A DNA stretch of 64,000 nt from Pseudomonadota bacterium. GTDB lineage: Bacteria > Pseudomonadota > Gammaproteobacteria > Steroidobacterales > Steroidobacteraceae. The DNA is taken from assembly GCA_018240525.1 (NCBI GenBank), contig JAFEFN010000013.1, positions 186,001-250,000 on the forward strand, read 5' to 3'. Each line of letters opens with the position of its first letter. Within the stretch, counting starts at the first letter, position 1. Both the position numbers and the translations under genes were made by a program. Below, piece after piece: positions 15,917-25,302 of the stretch. The notes under the pieces were generated by a model. The model was not told where the DNA came from and made no database searches. It saw nothing but the letters and a program-made list of their open reading frames with translations.

Positions 15917-15945
15917 GGGGTGCCGCCGCCGAGCGGCGGCACCCC
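15917..15945. terminator. Perfect 13-bp hairpin between convergent genes
   Basis: GGGGTGCCGCCGC and its exact complement GCGGCGGCACCCC flank a 3-base CGA loop, 13 bases after the pirin stop and just before the end of modA on the other strand. There is no T-tract on either strand, but the position and stability suit a bidirectional transcription stop. Confidence 0.6.
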
Positions 15946-15950
15946 CGCTC

Positions 15951-16766
15951 TCAGTGGGCGGGACCGTGGCGCGTCACGAAGCCAAAGCGGCTGAAGATGG
16001 CGCGCGCTTCGGGTCCGTCGAGAAACTTCAGATAGCGCGCCGTCTCGGCCTGGGCATGCGCGGTGGCGCCCGCGGCATAGAGGATCGGCGTATGCGTCCC
16101 GGTGGGGAAGACGTCGACGATGCGCACGCGCTTTTCCGCCCTGGCATCGGTCCGGTACACGATACCGAGCGGCACCTCGCCGCGCGCCACGAAGGCCAGC
16201 GCGGCACGTACGTTCTCGGCCCGCGCCAGCCGCGGCTGCACCCCGTCCCAGACGCCGAGCTTCGTCAGCGCCTCGCGCGCGTACCGCCCGGCGGGTACCG
16301 AGTCCGGGTCGGCCACCGCGAGCCGGCCTTTCCCCAGGGCCGGTGCGAGCGCGAATCCGGGCGCGATCTTCAGCTGCAACGAACTGTCGGCGGGTGCGAT
16401 GAGCGCCAGCTCGTTGCCGAGTACGTCGGCACGCGTGCCGGCGGTCATGAGTGAGCGCCGCTCCAGGTAATCCAGCCAGTCCTGGTCGGCGGAGAAGAAC
16501 ACGTCCGCGGGTGCCCCGGCCTCGATCTGCTTGGCGAGCACCGAGCTGGCCGCGTACGAGGCCTTGACCCGCACGTGGCTCTGCGCGGTGAACGCCCGGT
16601 CGACTTCGTCCAGGGCCTCCGCGAGCGATGCAGCCGCAAACACCAGCAGCGTCGCCTCATCCCGGGTCTCGGCGATGGCGGCCGGGGCACCGCGCGCGGC
16701 GGTGAGCAGGCCCCAAGCGCCTAGGACGATGCCGACAGCCCAACGCGCAGTTCCTCTTGTTGTCAT
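15951..16766 (-). CDS. modA: Molybdate-binding periplasmic protein ModA (orphan)
   Basis: 271 aa. Signal peptide about 1-31. The mature part has ModA signatures LLVFAAASLAEALDEV, SYAASSVLAKQIEAGAPADVFFSAD (oxyanion-binding Ser), LAVADPDSVPAGRYAREAL and VPLGIVYRTDA. The family binds molybdate or tungstate for the ModBC ABC transporter. No modB or modC lies next to it, so the permease must be elsewhere or the protein serves another purpose. A palindrome lies just upstream of its ribosome binding site. Confidence 0.9.
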   Translation of the reverse strand: MTTRGTARWAVGIVLGAWGLLTAARGAPAAIAETRDEATLLVFAAASLAEALDEVDRAFTAQSHVRVKASYAASSVLAKQIEAGAPADVFFSADQDWLDYLERRSLMTAGTRADVLGNELALIAPADSSLQLKIAPGFALAPALGKGRLAVADPDSVPAGRYAREALTKLGVWDGVQPRLARAENVRAALAFVARGEVPLGIVYRTDARAEKRVRIVDVFPTGTHTPILYAAGATAHAQAETARYLKFLDGPEARAIFSRFGFVTRHGPAH

Positions 16767-16774
16767 AACTCCTG

Positions 16775-16786
16775 ATTCCCGGGAAT
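16775..16786. promoter_or_regulatory. 12-bp palindrome in the modA leader
   Basis: ATTCCCGGGAAT is a perfect palindrome starting 9 bases upstream of the modA ATG and touching its AGGAG ribosome binding site, within the divergent gap to the Omp85-like gene. It does not match the E. coli ModE consensus. It may be an operator or chance. Confidence 0.25.
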
Positions 16787-16965
16787 GTTAATGTCAGGTG
16801 CAGGGAACCCGGCTGCCCGCCGAAAAAGCGCCTTTTCCTGCCGGCTCCGGGGCTTCCGGAACTGCTACGTGCCGCACCGGCCGGCCCAAGGATGGCGCGC
16901 AATATGCCCGTATGTACAGACCTGCTCACTGACCCCGGGTGCTGACCGCCAGGCCCGACCACTTG

Positions 16966-18750
16966 ATGCGCCTTCGAGCCCTGCAGCCCTCGCGACCGTA
17001 CGCCGCGGCCCTGGCGTGCGTGATCGGCTGCTGCGCGCGACTGGCCGGTGCTGATTCCTTGACCATCGAGACCGGCGATGCGCCGCTGGTGGCGCGCACG
17101 GCCGCCGAAGACAGCAATGTCGGGCCCGAAGGGGCCGGCGAGGTGCAGGGCATCGCCACGGTGCGACCCGAGTACGGGCCGCCGGGAGAGCCCGAAGGCG
17201 TTCCATCGGAGGCGACTCTGGAAGCCGAGCACGCGGTGATCGGCGAGGTGATCATCGATAACCAGGACATCTTCAATACCAACGATCCGAAGGACGACAC
17301 CGCGCTGTTCCGCCTGGCCGACCGCCTGCACGTCACCACGCGCCCGCGCGTGGTGCGCAAGCAGCTGTTGTTCAAGCCCGGGGATCCCTACTCCGCACGC
17401 TTGATCAGGGAGTCCGAGCGCATTCTGCGCGCCAACAGCTACTTCTACGATGCCTGGATCCGCATCGTCAGTTACAAGGACGGCAAGGTGAACCTCAGGG
17501 TCACCACCCGCGATGTCTGGACGCTCGACCCGGGCATCAACTTCGGGCGCAGCGGCGGCCAGAACTCCACCGGCATCAAGCTCGAGGACGCCAACTTGCT
17601 GGGCTCCGGGGTGGCGCTCAACTTTGCGCACACCAAGGACGTCGACCGCACGAGCGATTCCATCGAGCTGCGCGACACGCACGCCTTCGACGGCTGGACC
17701 AATGTCGACCTCAACTATGCGAATCTGAGCGACGGGCACCTGCGCGCCTTCGAGGTGACCCGGCCGTTCTATGCCCTGGACACGCGCTGGTCGGGCTCGG
17801 TGTCCGCGCTCGACAGCCTCCAGATCGACCCGATCTACGACCGGGGTGAGGAGATAGACCGGTTCCAGGACCACCATCGGCTGTTGCAGAGTTACTACGG
17901 CTGGTCCCGGGGCCTGCAGGGAAACTGGGTGCAGCGCTGGACGGTCGGCGCCACCTACGACGATCACCTCTTTGACCCGGCCACGGATGCGTCCGGCAGC
18001 ACGATCCTCCTGCCCGAGGACCGCCGGTTCGTCTACCCCTTCATCGAGTACGACGTGGTGCAGAACCAGTACCTCACGCTCTGGAACCACGACCAGATCG
18101 CGCGCACCGAGGATTTCCAGACGGGACTCACCGCCGGGCTGCGCCTGGGCTACGCGCCGACCGCCCTGAGTTCGACCAGCAACGCGATCATCATCCAGTC
18201 ATCGATCGCCCGGGGCTTCTACAGCGGGGGCTCGAGCACCCTGCTGCTCTACGGCGACTTCTCTGGCCGCATCGAGGAGGGTACGCTGCACAACGGCATC
18301 GCCGACTTCTCGGCCCGCTACTACAAGGAGCAGAGCAAGAACTGGCTGTTCTTCTCAACGCTGGCGGGGACCAAGGGCTGGTCGCTCGACCGGGACAACC
18401 AGATCCTGCTGGGAGGCGACAACGGCCTGCGCGGCTACCCGCTGCGCTACCAGTCAGGCGATGCCCGCGCCCTCCTCACGCTCGAGCAGCGCTATTTCAC
18501 GGACTGGTACCCCTTCCGGCTGTTCCGCGTCGGCGGCGCGATCTTCTTCGACATGGGACGGACCTGGGGGTCCGCGCCGCTGGCGCAGCCGAGCCTGGGC
18601 CTTCTGAAGGACGTGGGTCTCGGCCTGCGCCTGGGTAATGCGCGCTCCGGCCTCGGCAACGTCATCCACGTGGACCTCGCCTTCCCGCTGGACGGCGATC
18701 AGAGCATCCAGAAAGTGCAGTTCCTGGTGCAGACCGAGCTGCGCTTCTAG
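16966..18750 (+). CDS. Omp85/BamA-like outer-membrane beta-barrel protein
   Basis: 594 aa from ATG 16966 (a GTG at 16939 is an alternative). A signal peptide ends near residue 29 (LAGA). About residues 90-180 form a POTRA-like segment (VVRKQLLFKPGDPYSARLIR, then VTTRDVWTLDPG). The rest is a 16-strand-type barrel with alternating aromatic strands; it includes GGDNGLRGYPLRYQSGDA, matching the conserved G-x-x-x-(L/V)RG(Y/F) box of D15/Omp85 proteins, and ends in Phe, the usual outer-membrane assembly signal. BamA normally has five POTRA domains and about 800 aa; this one is much shorter, so it is a paralogue for some other outer-membrane insertion or transport task. Confidence 0.8.
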   Translation: MRLRALQPSRPYAAALACVIGCCARLAGADSLTIETGDAPLVARTAAEDSNVGPEGAGEVQGIATVRPEYGPPGEPEGVPSEATLEAEHAVIGEVIIDNQDIFNTNDPKDDTALFRLADRLHVTTRPRVVRKQLLFKPGDPYSARLIRESERILRANSYFYDAWIRIVSYKDGKVNLRVTTRDVWTLDPGINFGRSGGQNSTGIKLEDANLLGSGVALNFAHTKDVDRTSDSIELRDTHAFDGWTNVDLNYANLSDGHLRAFEVTRPFYALDTRWSGSVSALDSLQIDPIYDRGEEIDRFQDHHRLLQSYYGWSRGLQGNWVQRWTVGATYDDHLFDPATDASGSTILLPEDRRFVYPFIEYDVVQNQYLTLWNHDQIARTEDFQTGLTAGLRLGYAPTALSSTSNAIIIQSSIARGFYSGGSSTLLLYGDFSGRIEEGTLHNGIADFSARYYKEQSKNWLFFSTLAGTKGWSLDRDNQILLGGDNGLRGYPLRYQSGDARALLTLEQRYFTDWYPFRLFRVGGAIFFDMGRTWGSAPLAQPSLGLLKDVGLGLRLGNARSGLGNVIHVDLAFPLDGDQSIQKVQFLVQTELRF

Positions 18751-18769
18751 GCCGCTGACGCCGGGGCTC

Positions 18770-19216
18770 TCAGCGCTTCGGCGGCTGCAGGGGCGGCAAT
18801 GCCGGGCGGCTGCCGGTGGCGCTGGTGCTCGACAGCGCGGCGCGGCTGCCGGTGGTCGCGATTCCCGCGCCGGCCCCCTGGGCAGGCAACACGTCGACGG
18901 AGAGGGTGAAGGTTCGCTTCTCGGTGCCGGTGAGCACCCCGACATTCACCACCTGGCGCGCCACTTCCTCGCCGCGGTCGTTGCGGACCGCGATGACGAC
19001 GTAGTACTCCCAGGGCTCCTGCTGCGTCGGGTGGCGGATGACGCCCTCGACCTTGAGCGCCGAGGTGGCCGCCACCTGACGCTTCGCCGCCTCCTGGTCG
19101 AAGCGCAGGTGATGCATGCAGCCCGGGCAGATGCTCAGGCTCTCGAGGATCGCCGCCTTGCAGTGCGGACAGGTGCGCGTCTTGCCCGGGGTTACCGGGC
19201 GAGAGGCCACGCTCAT
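18770..19216 (-). CDS. Zinc-ribbon protein coupled to bactofilin
   Basis: 148 aa. The N-terminus has a CPHCKAAILESLSICPGC zinc ribbon (two CxxC knuckles, about 16-33), then a beta-rich domain (about 50-112) and a low-complexity Ser/Ala/Pro tail. There is no signal peptide. Its ATG overlaps the bactofilin stop (ATGA), so both are made together. The function is unknown; a scaffold or partner role with the bactofilin polymer is an inference from coupling. Confidence 0.7.
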   Translation of the reverse strand: MSVASRPVTPGKTRTCPHCKAAILESLSICPGCMHHLRFDQEAAKRQVAATSALKVEGVIRHPTQQEPWEYYVVIAVRNDRGEEVARQVVNVGVLTGTEKRTFTLSVDVLPAQGAGAGIATTGSRAALSSTSATGSRPALPPLQPPKR

Positions 19217-19740
19217 GCGTTACCGAAGCCCTTGTCGGACTTGCTGGCGCGACCCTCGCCGTCGTAGCCGAACTCGACCTGGCCACGCATGCGCGAACCG
19301 GCAGCGACGGTGAGCGAGCCTGCCTTGACGTCACCGTTGATCACGCCGGTCTCCAGCAGCTCGACGCGCTTGGCATTCTCGATGTTGCCGATGAGCTCGC
19401 CGCTCACCACCACGACGCTCGCCTTGACGTGGCCCTCCAGCTTGGCGCCGGAGTCCAGCGTGACGTTGCCGTCGACCTGGACGTCGCCCTTGAAGCGGCC
19501 GGCGATGCGCACGTGGCCCGAGCCACTGATCTTGCCTTCGATGGTCAGATCCGAGGCGATATGGGATTCCTTCACCTCGACGCGCTGCGGCGCCGGGGCC
19601 GGGGCCGGAGCCGGTGCCGGGCGACGGGCGGTATCCGGGTTGAGCGAAGCCACGCTGGCCGGCTCACGCTGCGGCGCAGGGGTCGGGGTCGGGGCCGGGG
19701 CGGGGCTGGTGCCGGTGTTCGAGTCTTTCCAAAGCGCCAT
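19213..19740 (-). CDS. Bactofilin (polymer-forming cytoskeletal protein)
   Basis: 175 aa. The N-terminal tail is Pro/Ala-rich and disordered (about 10-60, with repeated PAPAPAP). The bactofilin beta-helix core (about 62-155) has recurring GxxxG turns such as LTIEGKISGSGHVRIAGRFK and LDSGAKLEGHVKA. A short Lys/Asp tail follows. The start MALWKDSNTG at 19740 is chosen over upstream in-frame codons because it begins the conserved basic N-terminus of bactofilins. Bactofilins polymerise without nucleotide and place cell-wall or polysaccharide machinery; the polysaccharide locus starts immediately on the divergent side. Confidence 0.9.
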   Translation of the reverse strand: MALWKDSNTGTSPAPAPTPTPAPQREPASVASLNPDTARRPAPAPAPAPAPQRVEVKESHIASDLTIEGKISGSGHVRIAGRFKGDVQVDGNVTLDSGAKLEGHVKASVVVVSGELIGNIENAKRVELLETGVINGDVKAGSLTVAAGSRMRGQVEFGYDGEGRASKSDKGFGNA

Positions 19741-19956
19741 GGGGTATCCCTGTCGTGATTTGAGAATGAAAGGTACCTGCCGTCGTACCCGGAGGGGAAG
19801 TGTCTCCCCATGCAGACATGAACCCGTCAAGATAGAGTCCACGCCGGCCTCAGGCTGGCGACATTATGCAGTGTACTGCGGTGTGCATTGCGCAAGCATG
19901 TCGCGGATCTCACTCTGCGCACGTGCCACCATGCCGGCCGAGGAAAAAGACGCCCA

Positions 19957-21051
19957 ATGACGCCCAAAGCCATCCACCTGATCGCCGCCGCGCGGCCGAA
20001 CTTCATGAAGATCGCGCCGCTGTATCACGTGCTGCAGTCACAGGCCTGGTGCCGTCCCCGGGTGGTGCACACCGGCCAGCACTACGACGCGAACATGTCG
20101 GATGCCTTCTTCCGGGACCTGGGGCTGCCTGCCCCGGCGCACCACCTCGAGGTGGGCAGCGGCAGCCACGCCGAGCAGACCGGCCGCACCATGATCGCCT
20201 ACGAGGCGGTGTGCCAGGCCGATCGCCCGGACGCGATCGTGGTGGTCGGGGACGTCAATGCGACCGCCGCCTGCGCCATGGTGGGCGCGAAGCTGTGGAT
20301 TCCCGTAGTGCACCTGGAGGCCGGTCTGCGCAGCCGTGACCGGCGCATGCCCGAGGAGATCAACCGCCTGGTGACCGACGCGATCGCCGATGTGCTCTGG
20401 ACCCCGTCCAGGGACGCTGATGCGAACCTCCTCGCCGAGGGGGTGGCCGCCGACAAGATCGACTGCATCGGCAACATCATGCTCGACTCGTTCGAGATGC
20501 TGCGCTCGAAGATCACCGCGACCGACATGCGCGCCGCCCTGCGACTGGCAGGACCCTACGCGATCGTCACCCTGCACCGTCCGTCCAATGTCGACGAGCA
20601 GTCCAAGCTGCAGGAGCTCGTGGCCGCGATCGAGGAGTTGTCGCGGGAGCTGACCGTGGTTTTCACCGTGCACCCGCGCACCCGCAAGCGCCTGGCCGAA
20701 TTCGGCCTGCTGGAGCGCATCACGAGCGCGGCGGGGATCCGGGCCACGGAGCCCCTGGGGTACATCGAGTTCATGAACCTGGTGATGCACGCGGCTATTG
20801 CGATTACCGACTCGGGCGGCGTCCAGGAGGAGACCACCTATCTCGGCATCCCGTGCGCAACCCTGCGCGAGAACACCGAGCGACCCATTACGGTCAGCGA
20901 GGGCACCAACCGGCTCCTGAAGCCGGCGCAGCTTGCGGCAGCCGCCGCCGAGGCGCTGTCAGGCCGATGGCCAAAGGGACGAAGGCCGGAGCTATGGGAC
21001 GGGCATGCGGCGCGCCGCGCCGAACAAAGCCTGCGCCGGCGCCTGGGCTGA
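19957..21051 (+). CDS. wecB: UDP-N-acetylglucosamine 2-epimerase (non-hydrolysing)
   Basis: 364 aa; interconverts UDP-GlcNAc and UDP-ManNAc in the cytoplasm. Motifs: AARPNFMKIAPL, VHTGQHYDANMSDAFF, HLEAGLRS, LHRPSNVDE and TDSGGVQEET, all characteristic of WecB/MnaA. The ATG at 19957 follows a GAGGAAAAA ribosome binding site. This is the first gene of the polysaccharide locus and its stop abuts the convergent phosphomannomutase stop with no gap. UDP-ManNAc could then be oxidised by the nucleotide-sugar dehydrogenase at 53072-54385. Confidence 0.94.
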   Translation: MTPKAIHLIAAARPNFMKIAPLYHVLQSQAWCRPRVVHTGQHYDANMSDAFFRDLGLPAPAHHLEVGSGSHAEQTGRTMIAYEAVCQADRPDAIVVVGDVNATAACAMVGAKLWIPVVHLEAGLRSRDRRMPEEINRLVTDAIADVLWTPSRDADANLLAEGVAADKIDCIGNIMLDSFEMLRSKITATDMRAALRLAGPYAIVTLHRPSNVDEQSKLQELVAAIEELSRELTVVFTVHPRTRKRLAEFGLLERITSAAGIRATEPLGYIEFMNLVMHAAIAITDSGGVQEETTYLGIPCATLRENTERPITVSEGTNRLLKPAQLAAAAAEALSGRWPKGRRPELWDGHAARRAEQSLRRRLG

Positions 21052-22407
21052 CTAGCCCTCGATCAGTCGCAGGAGTTCCGCCGTCTTTTCCTGCATGAGC
21101 GGCTCGTCGCCGCGCGACTCCACGTTCAGCCTCACCAGCGGCTCGGTGTTGGAACCGCGCAGGTTGAAGCGCCACTGCCCGAATTCCATCGAAAGACCAT
21201 CGGTGAGATCGATCGACTCGGCACTCGATTCATACCGCGCCCGGACCCGCGCCAGGATCGACTTGGCGTCGGTGGTGAGCTTGCGGTTGATCTCGCCACT
21301 GGCGGGGAAGAGCTTCATGCGCTCGCCCACCAGGGCGGACAGGGGCTGCCCGCGCGCCGACAGGGTTGCCAGTACCAGGAGCCACGGGATCATCCCGCTG
21401 TCGCAGTAGGCGAAGCGACGGAAATAGTGATGCGCGCTCATCTCCCCGCCGTAGGCGGCATCGACCTCGCGCATCTTGTGCTTAATGAAGGCGTGTCCGG
21501 ACTTGCACAGCACCGCGCTGCCGCCATGGCGCTGCACGATATCCAGCGTATTCCAGGTGAGGCGCGGGTCGTGCACGATGCGCGCGCCCGGCTCCTGCTT
21601 GAGGAACACCTCGGCCAGCAGGCCAACCAGGTAGTAGCCCTCGATGAAGCGCCCCGCCTCGTCGAAGAAGAAGCAACGGTCGTAGTCCCCGTCCCAGGCC
21701 AGCCCGACATCCGCGCCGTGGCGACGCACGGCCTCGGCGGTCACGGCGCGATTTTCCTCCAGCATCGGGTTTGGGACGCCGTGCGGGAAGGTGCCATCGG
21801 GCGCATGGTTCAGCTTGATGAACTCGAACGGCAGGTGCGGCTCGAGCGCGTCGACGATCAAGCCCGCCCCGCCGTTGCCGGCGTTCACGACCACCTTCAG
21901 GGGCCGCAAGCGCTCGCGACCGATGTAGCTGAGCAGGTGCGCAAGATACTTGGCCCCGATGTCCAATGGCCGCTCGGAGCCCCGTCGGGCGACCGGCGGG
22001 GGCAGCTGGCCGCCGCGGATGAGCTCGCGCATGTCGAAGAGGCCATTGTCAGCGCTGATCGGCCGCGACCCTGCCCGCACGAACTTCATGCCGTTGTAAT
22101 CGGGCGGGTTGTGGCTCGCCGTCACCATCGCCGCCCCGTCCAGCGCTTCTGCGAAGCAGGCGAAATAGCTGCCCTCGGTGCCGCACAGGCCGATGTCGAG
22201 CACCTCGACACCCTGGTCCGTCAGGCCGTGCTTGAGCGCCGCGGCCAGCGCGGGACTGGACAGGCGGATGTCGTAGCCGACCGCGACCCGGCGCGGCTTG
22301 ATGAACACCGCGTAAGCACGACCGATGTCGTAGGCCAGGGATTCGTTGATCTCGTCCGGGATGCGGCCGCGGACGTCGTAGGCCTTGAAAGCGTCGAGGT
22401 TTGTCAT
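21052..22407 (-). CDS. manB: Phosphomannomutase/phosphoglucomutase
   Basis: 451 aa of the alpha-D-phosphohexomutase family (AlgC/XanA type); converts Man-6-P to Man-1-P and often Glc-6-P to Glc-1-P. The phospho-serine loop VTASHNPPDYNGMK has Ser98. The metal loop is WDGDYDRCFFFDE, the sugar loop is YGGEMSAHHYFR, and the C-terminal phosphate site is RGSNTEPLVRLN. The start MTNLDAFKAYDVRGRIP is the usual N-terminus. It lies 13 bases downstream of manC in the same direction. Confidence 0.93.
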   Translation of the reverse strand: MTNLDAFKAYDVRGRIPDEINESLAYDIGRAYAVFIKPRRVAVGYDIRLSSPALAAALKHGLTDQGVEVLDIGLCGTEGSYFACFAEALDGAAMVTASHNPPDYNGMKFVRAGSRPISADNGLFDMRELIRGGQLPPPVARRGSERPLDIGAKYLAHLLSYIGRERLRPLKVVVNAGNGGAGLIVDALEPHLPFEFIKLNHAPDGTFPHGVPNPMLEENRAVTAEAVRRHGADVGLAWDGDYDRCFFFDEAGRFIEGYYLVGLLAEVFLKQEPGARIVHDPRLTWNTLDIVQRHGGSAVLCKSGHAFIKHKMREVDAAYGGEMSAHHYFRRFAYCDSGMIPWLLVLATLSARGQPLSALVGERMKLFPASGEINRKLTTDAKSILARVRARYESSAESIDLTDGLSMEFGQWRFNLRGSNTEPLVRLNVESRGDEPLMQEKTAELLRLIEG

Positions 22408-22420
22408 TCCGGAGGGGATC

Positions 22421-23854
22421 TTACTTGGTCGTGCCCTTGCGGCCGTACTTGTCCTCGAAGCGCACGATGTCGTCCTCACCCAGGTACGAGCCGGACTGCA
22501 CCTCGATGATCTCCAGCGGAATCATTCCGGGATTCTCGATGCGGTGGCGCACCCCGACCGGGATGTAGGTCGACTGGTTCTCCTCCAGCAGGAACTCCTC
22601 GTCGCCGCGCGTGATGCGGGCGGTCCCGGCGACCACCACCCAGTGCTCGGCGCGATGGTGGTGCATCTGCAACGACAGCGTGGCACCCGGCTTCACCTTC
22701 AGGCGCTTGACCTGGAAGCGCGGGCCATTCTCCAGGCTGTCGTACGAGCCCCACGGCCGGAATACCTCGCGGTGCAGCGAGTGCTCGTAGCGGCCCCGCT
22801 CCTTCAGGCGCATCACCAGCTTCTTCACGTCCTGCACGCGAGCCTTGGGAGCCACCAGCACGGCATCCTTCGTCTCGACCACCACGTGCTTGTCGAGACC
22901 GACGACCGCCACCAGGCGGCTCTCGGCATACAGGTAGCTGTCGCGGGTGTCCTCGCTGATGACATCCCCGTGGGTCACGTTGCCGTGGGCGTCCGCATCG
23001 CTGGCCTCGTGCAGCGAGGACCAGGAACCGACGTCGCTCCAGCCGGCGTTCAGGGGCACGACCACCGCATCAGCGGTCTTCTCCATCACTGCATAGTCGA
23101 TGGAGTCGGCCGGGCAGGACTCGAACAGCTTGGGATCGATGCGCGTGAAATCCAGGTCTGACTTGGCGCCGGCGAAGGCTGCCTCGCAGATGCGGGCCAT
23201 CTCGGGGGCCAGGCGTGCCAGTTCCTGCAGGTAGCGGCTTGCCCGGAACAGGAACATGCCGCTATTCCAGTAGTACTTGCCGGAGCCGACGAACTCGCGC
23301 GCGCGCTCCTGGTCAGGCTTCTCGACGAACCGGGCGATGCGGTATACCCCGTCCTGCGCCTCGCCGCGCTGGATGTAGCCATAGCCGGTCTCGGGGGCGT
23401 GGGGGACGATGCCGAAAGTGGCGAGCTTGCCGGACTGGGCTGCCGGCAATGCCGCGCGGACCGCGGCGTGGAACGCCGGAATATCACGGATGACGTGGTC
23501 GGCCGGCAGCACCAGCAGGACCGGATCGAGGGCGCCGTCCTGGCCGGCAACCCCCTTGAGGGCCGCGTGCGCGGCCAACGCGATCGCCGGCGCAGTGTTG
23601 CGCCCGAAAGGCTCCAGGATCGTCGCACGCGGTTCGATCGACAGCTGGCGCAGCTGCTCGGCGACCAGGAAGCGGTGGGCATCGTTGCACACGACCACGG
23701 GAGCAGCGGTGGCAAGCCCATCCAGGCGCAGCACGGTCTGCTGCAGCATGGTGCGCTCGCCGGTCAGGGGCAGCAGCTGCTTCGGGTACAGTTCGCGCGA
23801 CAACGGCCAGAGCCTGGTCCCTGCGCCGCCGGAAAGTATCACTGGGGTGATCAT
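22421..23854 (-). CDS. manC: Mannose-1-phosphate guanylyltransferase / mannose-6-phosphate isomerase
   Basis: 477-aa bifunctional enzyme (XanB/AlgA type) making GDP-mannose. The N-terminal nucleotidyltransferase begins [20 protein letters not shown]. The C-terminal cupin isomerase has [13 protein letters not shown] and [16 protein letters not shown] with the metal-binding His/Glu set. Together with the adjacent mutase this provides GDP-mannose from fructose-6-P. Confidence 0.95.
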   Translation of the reverse strand: MITPVILSGGAGTRLWPLSRELYPKQLLPLTGERTMLQQTVLRLDGLATAAPVVVCNDAHRFLVAEQLRQLSIEPRATILEPFGRNTAPAIALAAHAALKGVAGQDGALDPVLLVLPADHVIRDIPAFHAAVRAALPAAQSGKLATFGIVPHAPETGYGYIQRGEAQDGVYRIARFVEKPDQERAREFVGSGKYYWNSGMFLFRASRYLQELARLAPEMARICEAAFAGAKSDLDFTRIDPKLFESCPADSIDYAVMEKTADAVVVPLNAGWSDVGSWSSLHEASDADAHGNVTHGDVISEDTRDSYLYAESRLVAVVGLDKHVVVETKDAVLVAPKARVQDVKKLVMRLKERGRYEHSLHREVFRPWGSYDSLENGPRFQVKRLKVKPGATLSLQMHHHRAEHWVVVAGTARITRGDEEFLLEENQSTYIPVGVRHRIENPGMIPLEIIEVQSGSYLGEDDIVRFEDKYGRKGTTK

Positions 23855-23861
23855 GCGCGCC

Positions 23862-25202
23862 TCAGTCGGTCAGCAGCGGGCGCCCGCGGCCGATGGCGTA
23901 GTAGGTCAGGCCGAAGCGCGCGGCCATCGCCGGGTCGTACAGGTTGCGGCCATCGAAGATGACCGGATTCTTCAGAGTCTGTTTGAGGCGCTCGAAGTCC
24001 GGACTGCGGAATTCCTGCCACTCGGTGACGATCGCCAGCGCATCCGCCCCTTCCGCGGCCTCGTAGGCGCTCTTGGCAAGCGTCACCCCCGCGCGGCCCG
24101 CGAAGATACGCTGCGCCTCGGCGCTCGCCACCGGGTCATAGGCGTGCACCGTGGCACCAGCCTTGAGCAGCAGCTCGATGAGCGTCACGGCCGGCGCCTC
24201 GCGCATGTCATCGGTATTGGGCTTGAACGCCAGGCCCCACACCGCAACCGTGCGCCCCTTGAGGCCGTCCATGAAGTGCCGCTGCATCTTGTGGAAGAGC
24301 ACCTGCTTCTGCCGGGCGTTGACCGCCTCGACCGCGTTCATGATCAGCGGCTCGTGGCCGGCCTCGTGCGAGGAGCGGATGAGCGCCTGCACGTCCTTGG
24401 GGAAGCAGGAGCCGCCGTAGCCGGTGCCCGGGTAGATGAAGCTGTAGCCGATGCGCGGGTCAGAGCCGATGCCCACGCGCACCTTCTCTATATCCGCGCC
24501 GACGCGCTCGGCAATGTTGGCCAGCTCGTTCATGAAGCTGATCTTCGTGGCGAGCATCGCGTTGGCCGCGTACTTGGTGAGTTCCGAGGAGCGAATGTCC
24601 ATGACGATCAGGCGATCGTGGTTGCGCGTGAACGGCTCATACAGCGCACGCATCAGTTCGGTGGTGCGCGGGTTGTCCGTGCCGATGACGACGCGGTCAG
24701 GCTTCATGAAATCGCTGATCGCGGCCCCTTCCTTGAGGAATTCGGGGTTGGAAACCACGTCGAACTCCGCCTTGGCGCCGCGCGCGGCCAGGGTCTGCTG
24801 CAGCTCGGCACGCACCTTGTCCGCGGTGCCGACCGGGACGGTCGACTTGGTGATGACGATGCAGTAGCTCTTCAGATGGGTTGCAATCGTGTGCGCCACG
24901 GCCAGCACGTAGCGCAGGTCCGCGGAGCCGTCCTCCCCCGGGGGCGTGCCGACCGCGATCAGCTGGAACAGCCCGTGCTCGACGGCCTTCTTCGCGTCCG
25001 TGGTGAACTCCAGGCGACCCGCCTCCGCGTTGCGCTTGATGAGCGCATCCAATCCCGGCTCGTGGATGGGCACCTCGCCGCGGCTCAGGCGTTCGATCTT
25101 GGCCGCATCCACGTCCACGCAGATCACGTGGTTGCCGGCATCCGCAAGGCAGGCACCGGTCACCAGGCCCACGTAGCCAGAGCCAAAGATAGTCACGCGC
25201 AT
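23862..25202 (-). CDS. ugd: UDP-glucose 6-dehydrogenase
   Basis: 446 aa; oxidises UDP-glucose to UDP-glucuronate with two NAD+. The Rossmann start is [10 protein letters not shown], the central contact is TKSTVPVGT, and the catalytic cysteine at about 266 lies in [13 protein letters not shown]. The C-terminal UDP-binding domain has [15 protein letters not shown]. The ATG sits 7 bases from manC in the same operon. The ribosome binding site is weak. UDP-GlcA could be used directly or epimerised by the 52062-53075 product. Confidence 0.95.
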   Translation of the reverse strand: MRVTIFGSGYVGLVTGACLADAGNHVICVDVDAAKIERLSRGEVPIHEPGLDALIKRNAEAGRLEFTTDAKKAVEHGLFQLIAVGTPPGEDGSADLRYVLAVAHTIATHLKSYCIVITKSTVPVGTADKVRAELQQTLAARGAKAEFDVVSNPEFLKEGAAISDFMKPDRVVIGTDNPRTTELMRALYEPFTRNHDRLIVMDIRSSELTKYAANAMLATKISFMNELANIAERVGADIEKVRVGIGSDPRIGYSFIYPGTGYGGSCFPKDVQALIRSSHEAGHEPLIMNAVEAVNARQKQVLFHKMQRHFMDGLKGRTVAVWGLAFKPNTDDMREAPAVTLIELLLKAGATVHAYDPVASAEAQRIFAGRAGVTLAKSAYEAAEGADALAIVTEWQEFRSPDFERLKQTLKNPVIFDGRNLYDPAMAARFGLTYYAIGRGRPLLTD

Positions 25203-25302
25203 GAGTTAAGTTCTTGAGTTGAAAGGAAGAATGGCGAAAGCCTAAAGCAAGGGCAGCCGTCCCTCAAGCGCCGGCGTCAGAAACGGGCTGCGCGTCAAAG
25301 AG

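Noticed and set aside
19590..19720. GC-rich tandem-looking repeat (Pro/Ala codons)
   Set aside because: It simply encodes the low-complexity Pro/Ala tail of the bactofilin; not a separate repeat element.
19868..19879. GCAGT-GT-ACTGC short inverted repeat between bactofilin and wecB
   Set aside because: Only 5-bp arms with no promoter element at a sensible distance; likely chance in a GC-rich genome.
23409..25217. 602-codon + strand open frame opposite manC and ugd
   Set aside because: Full antisense overlap with two enzymes with complete catalytic motifs; no domain of its own.
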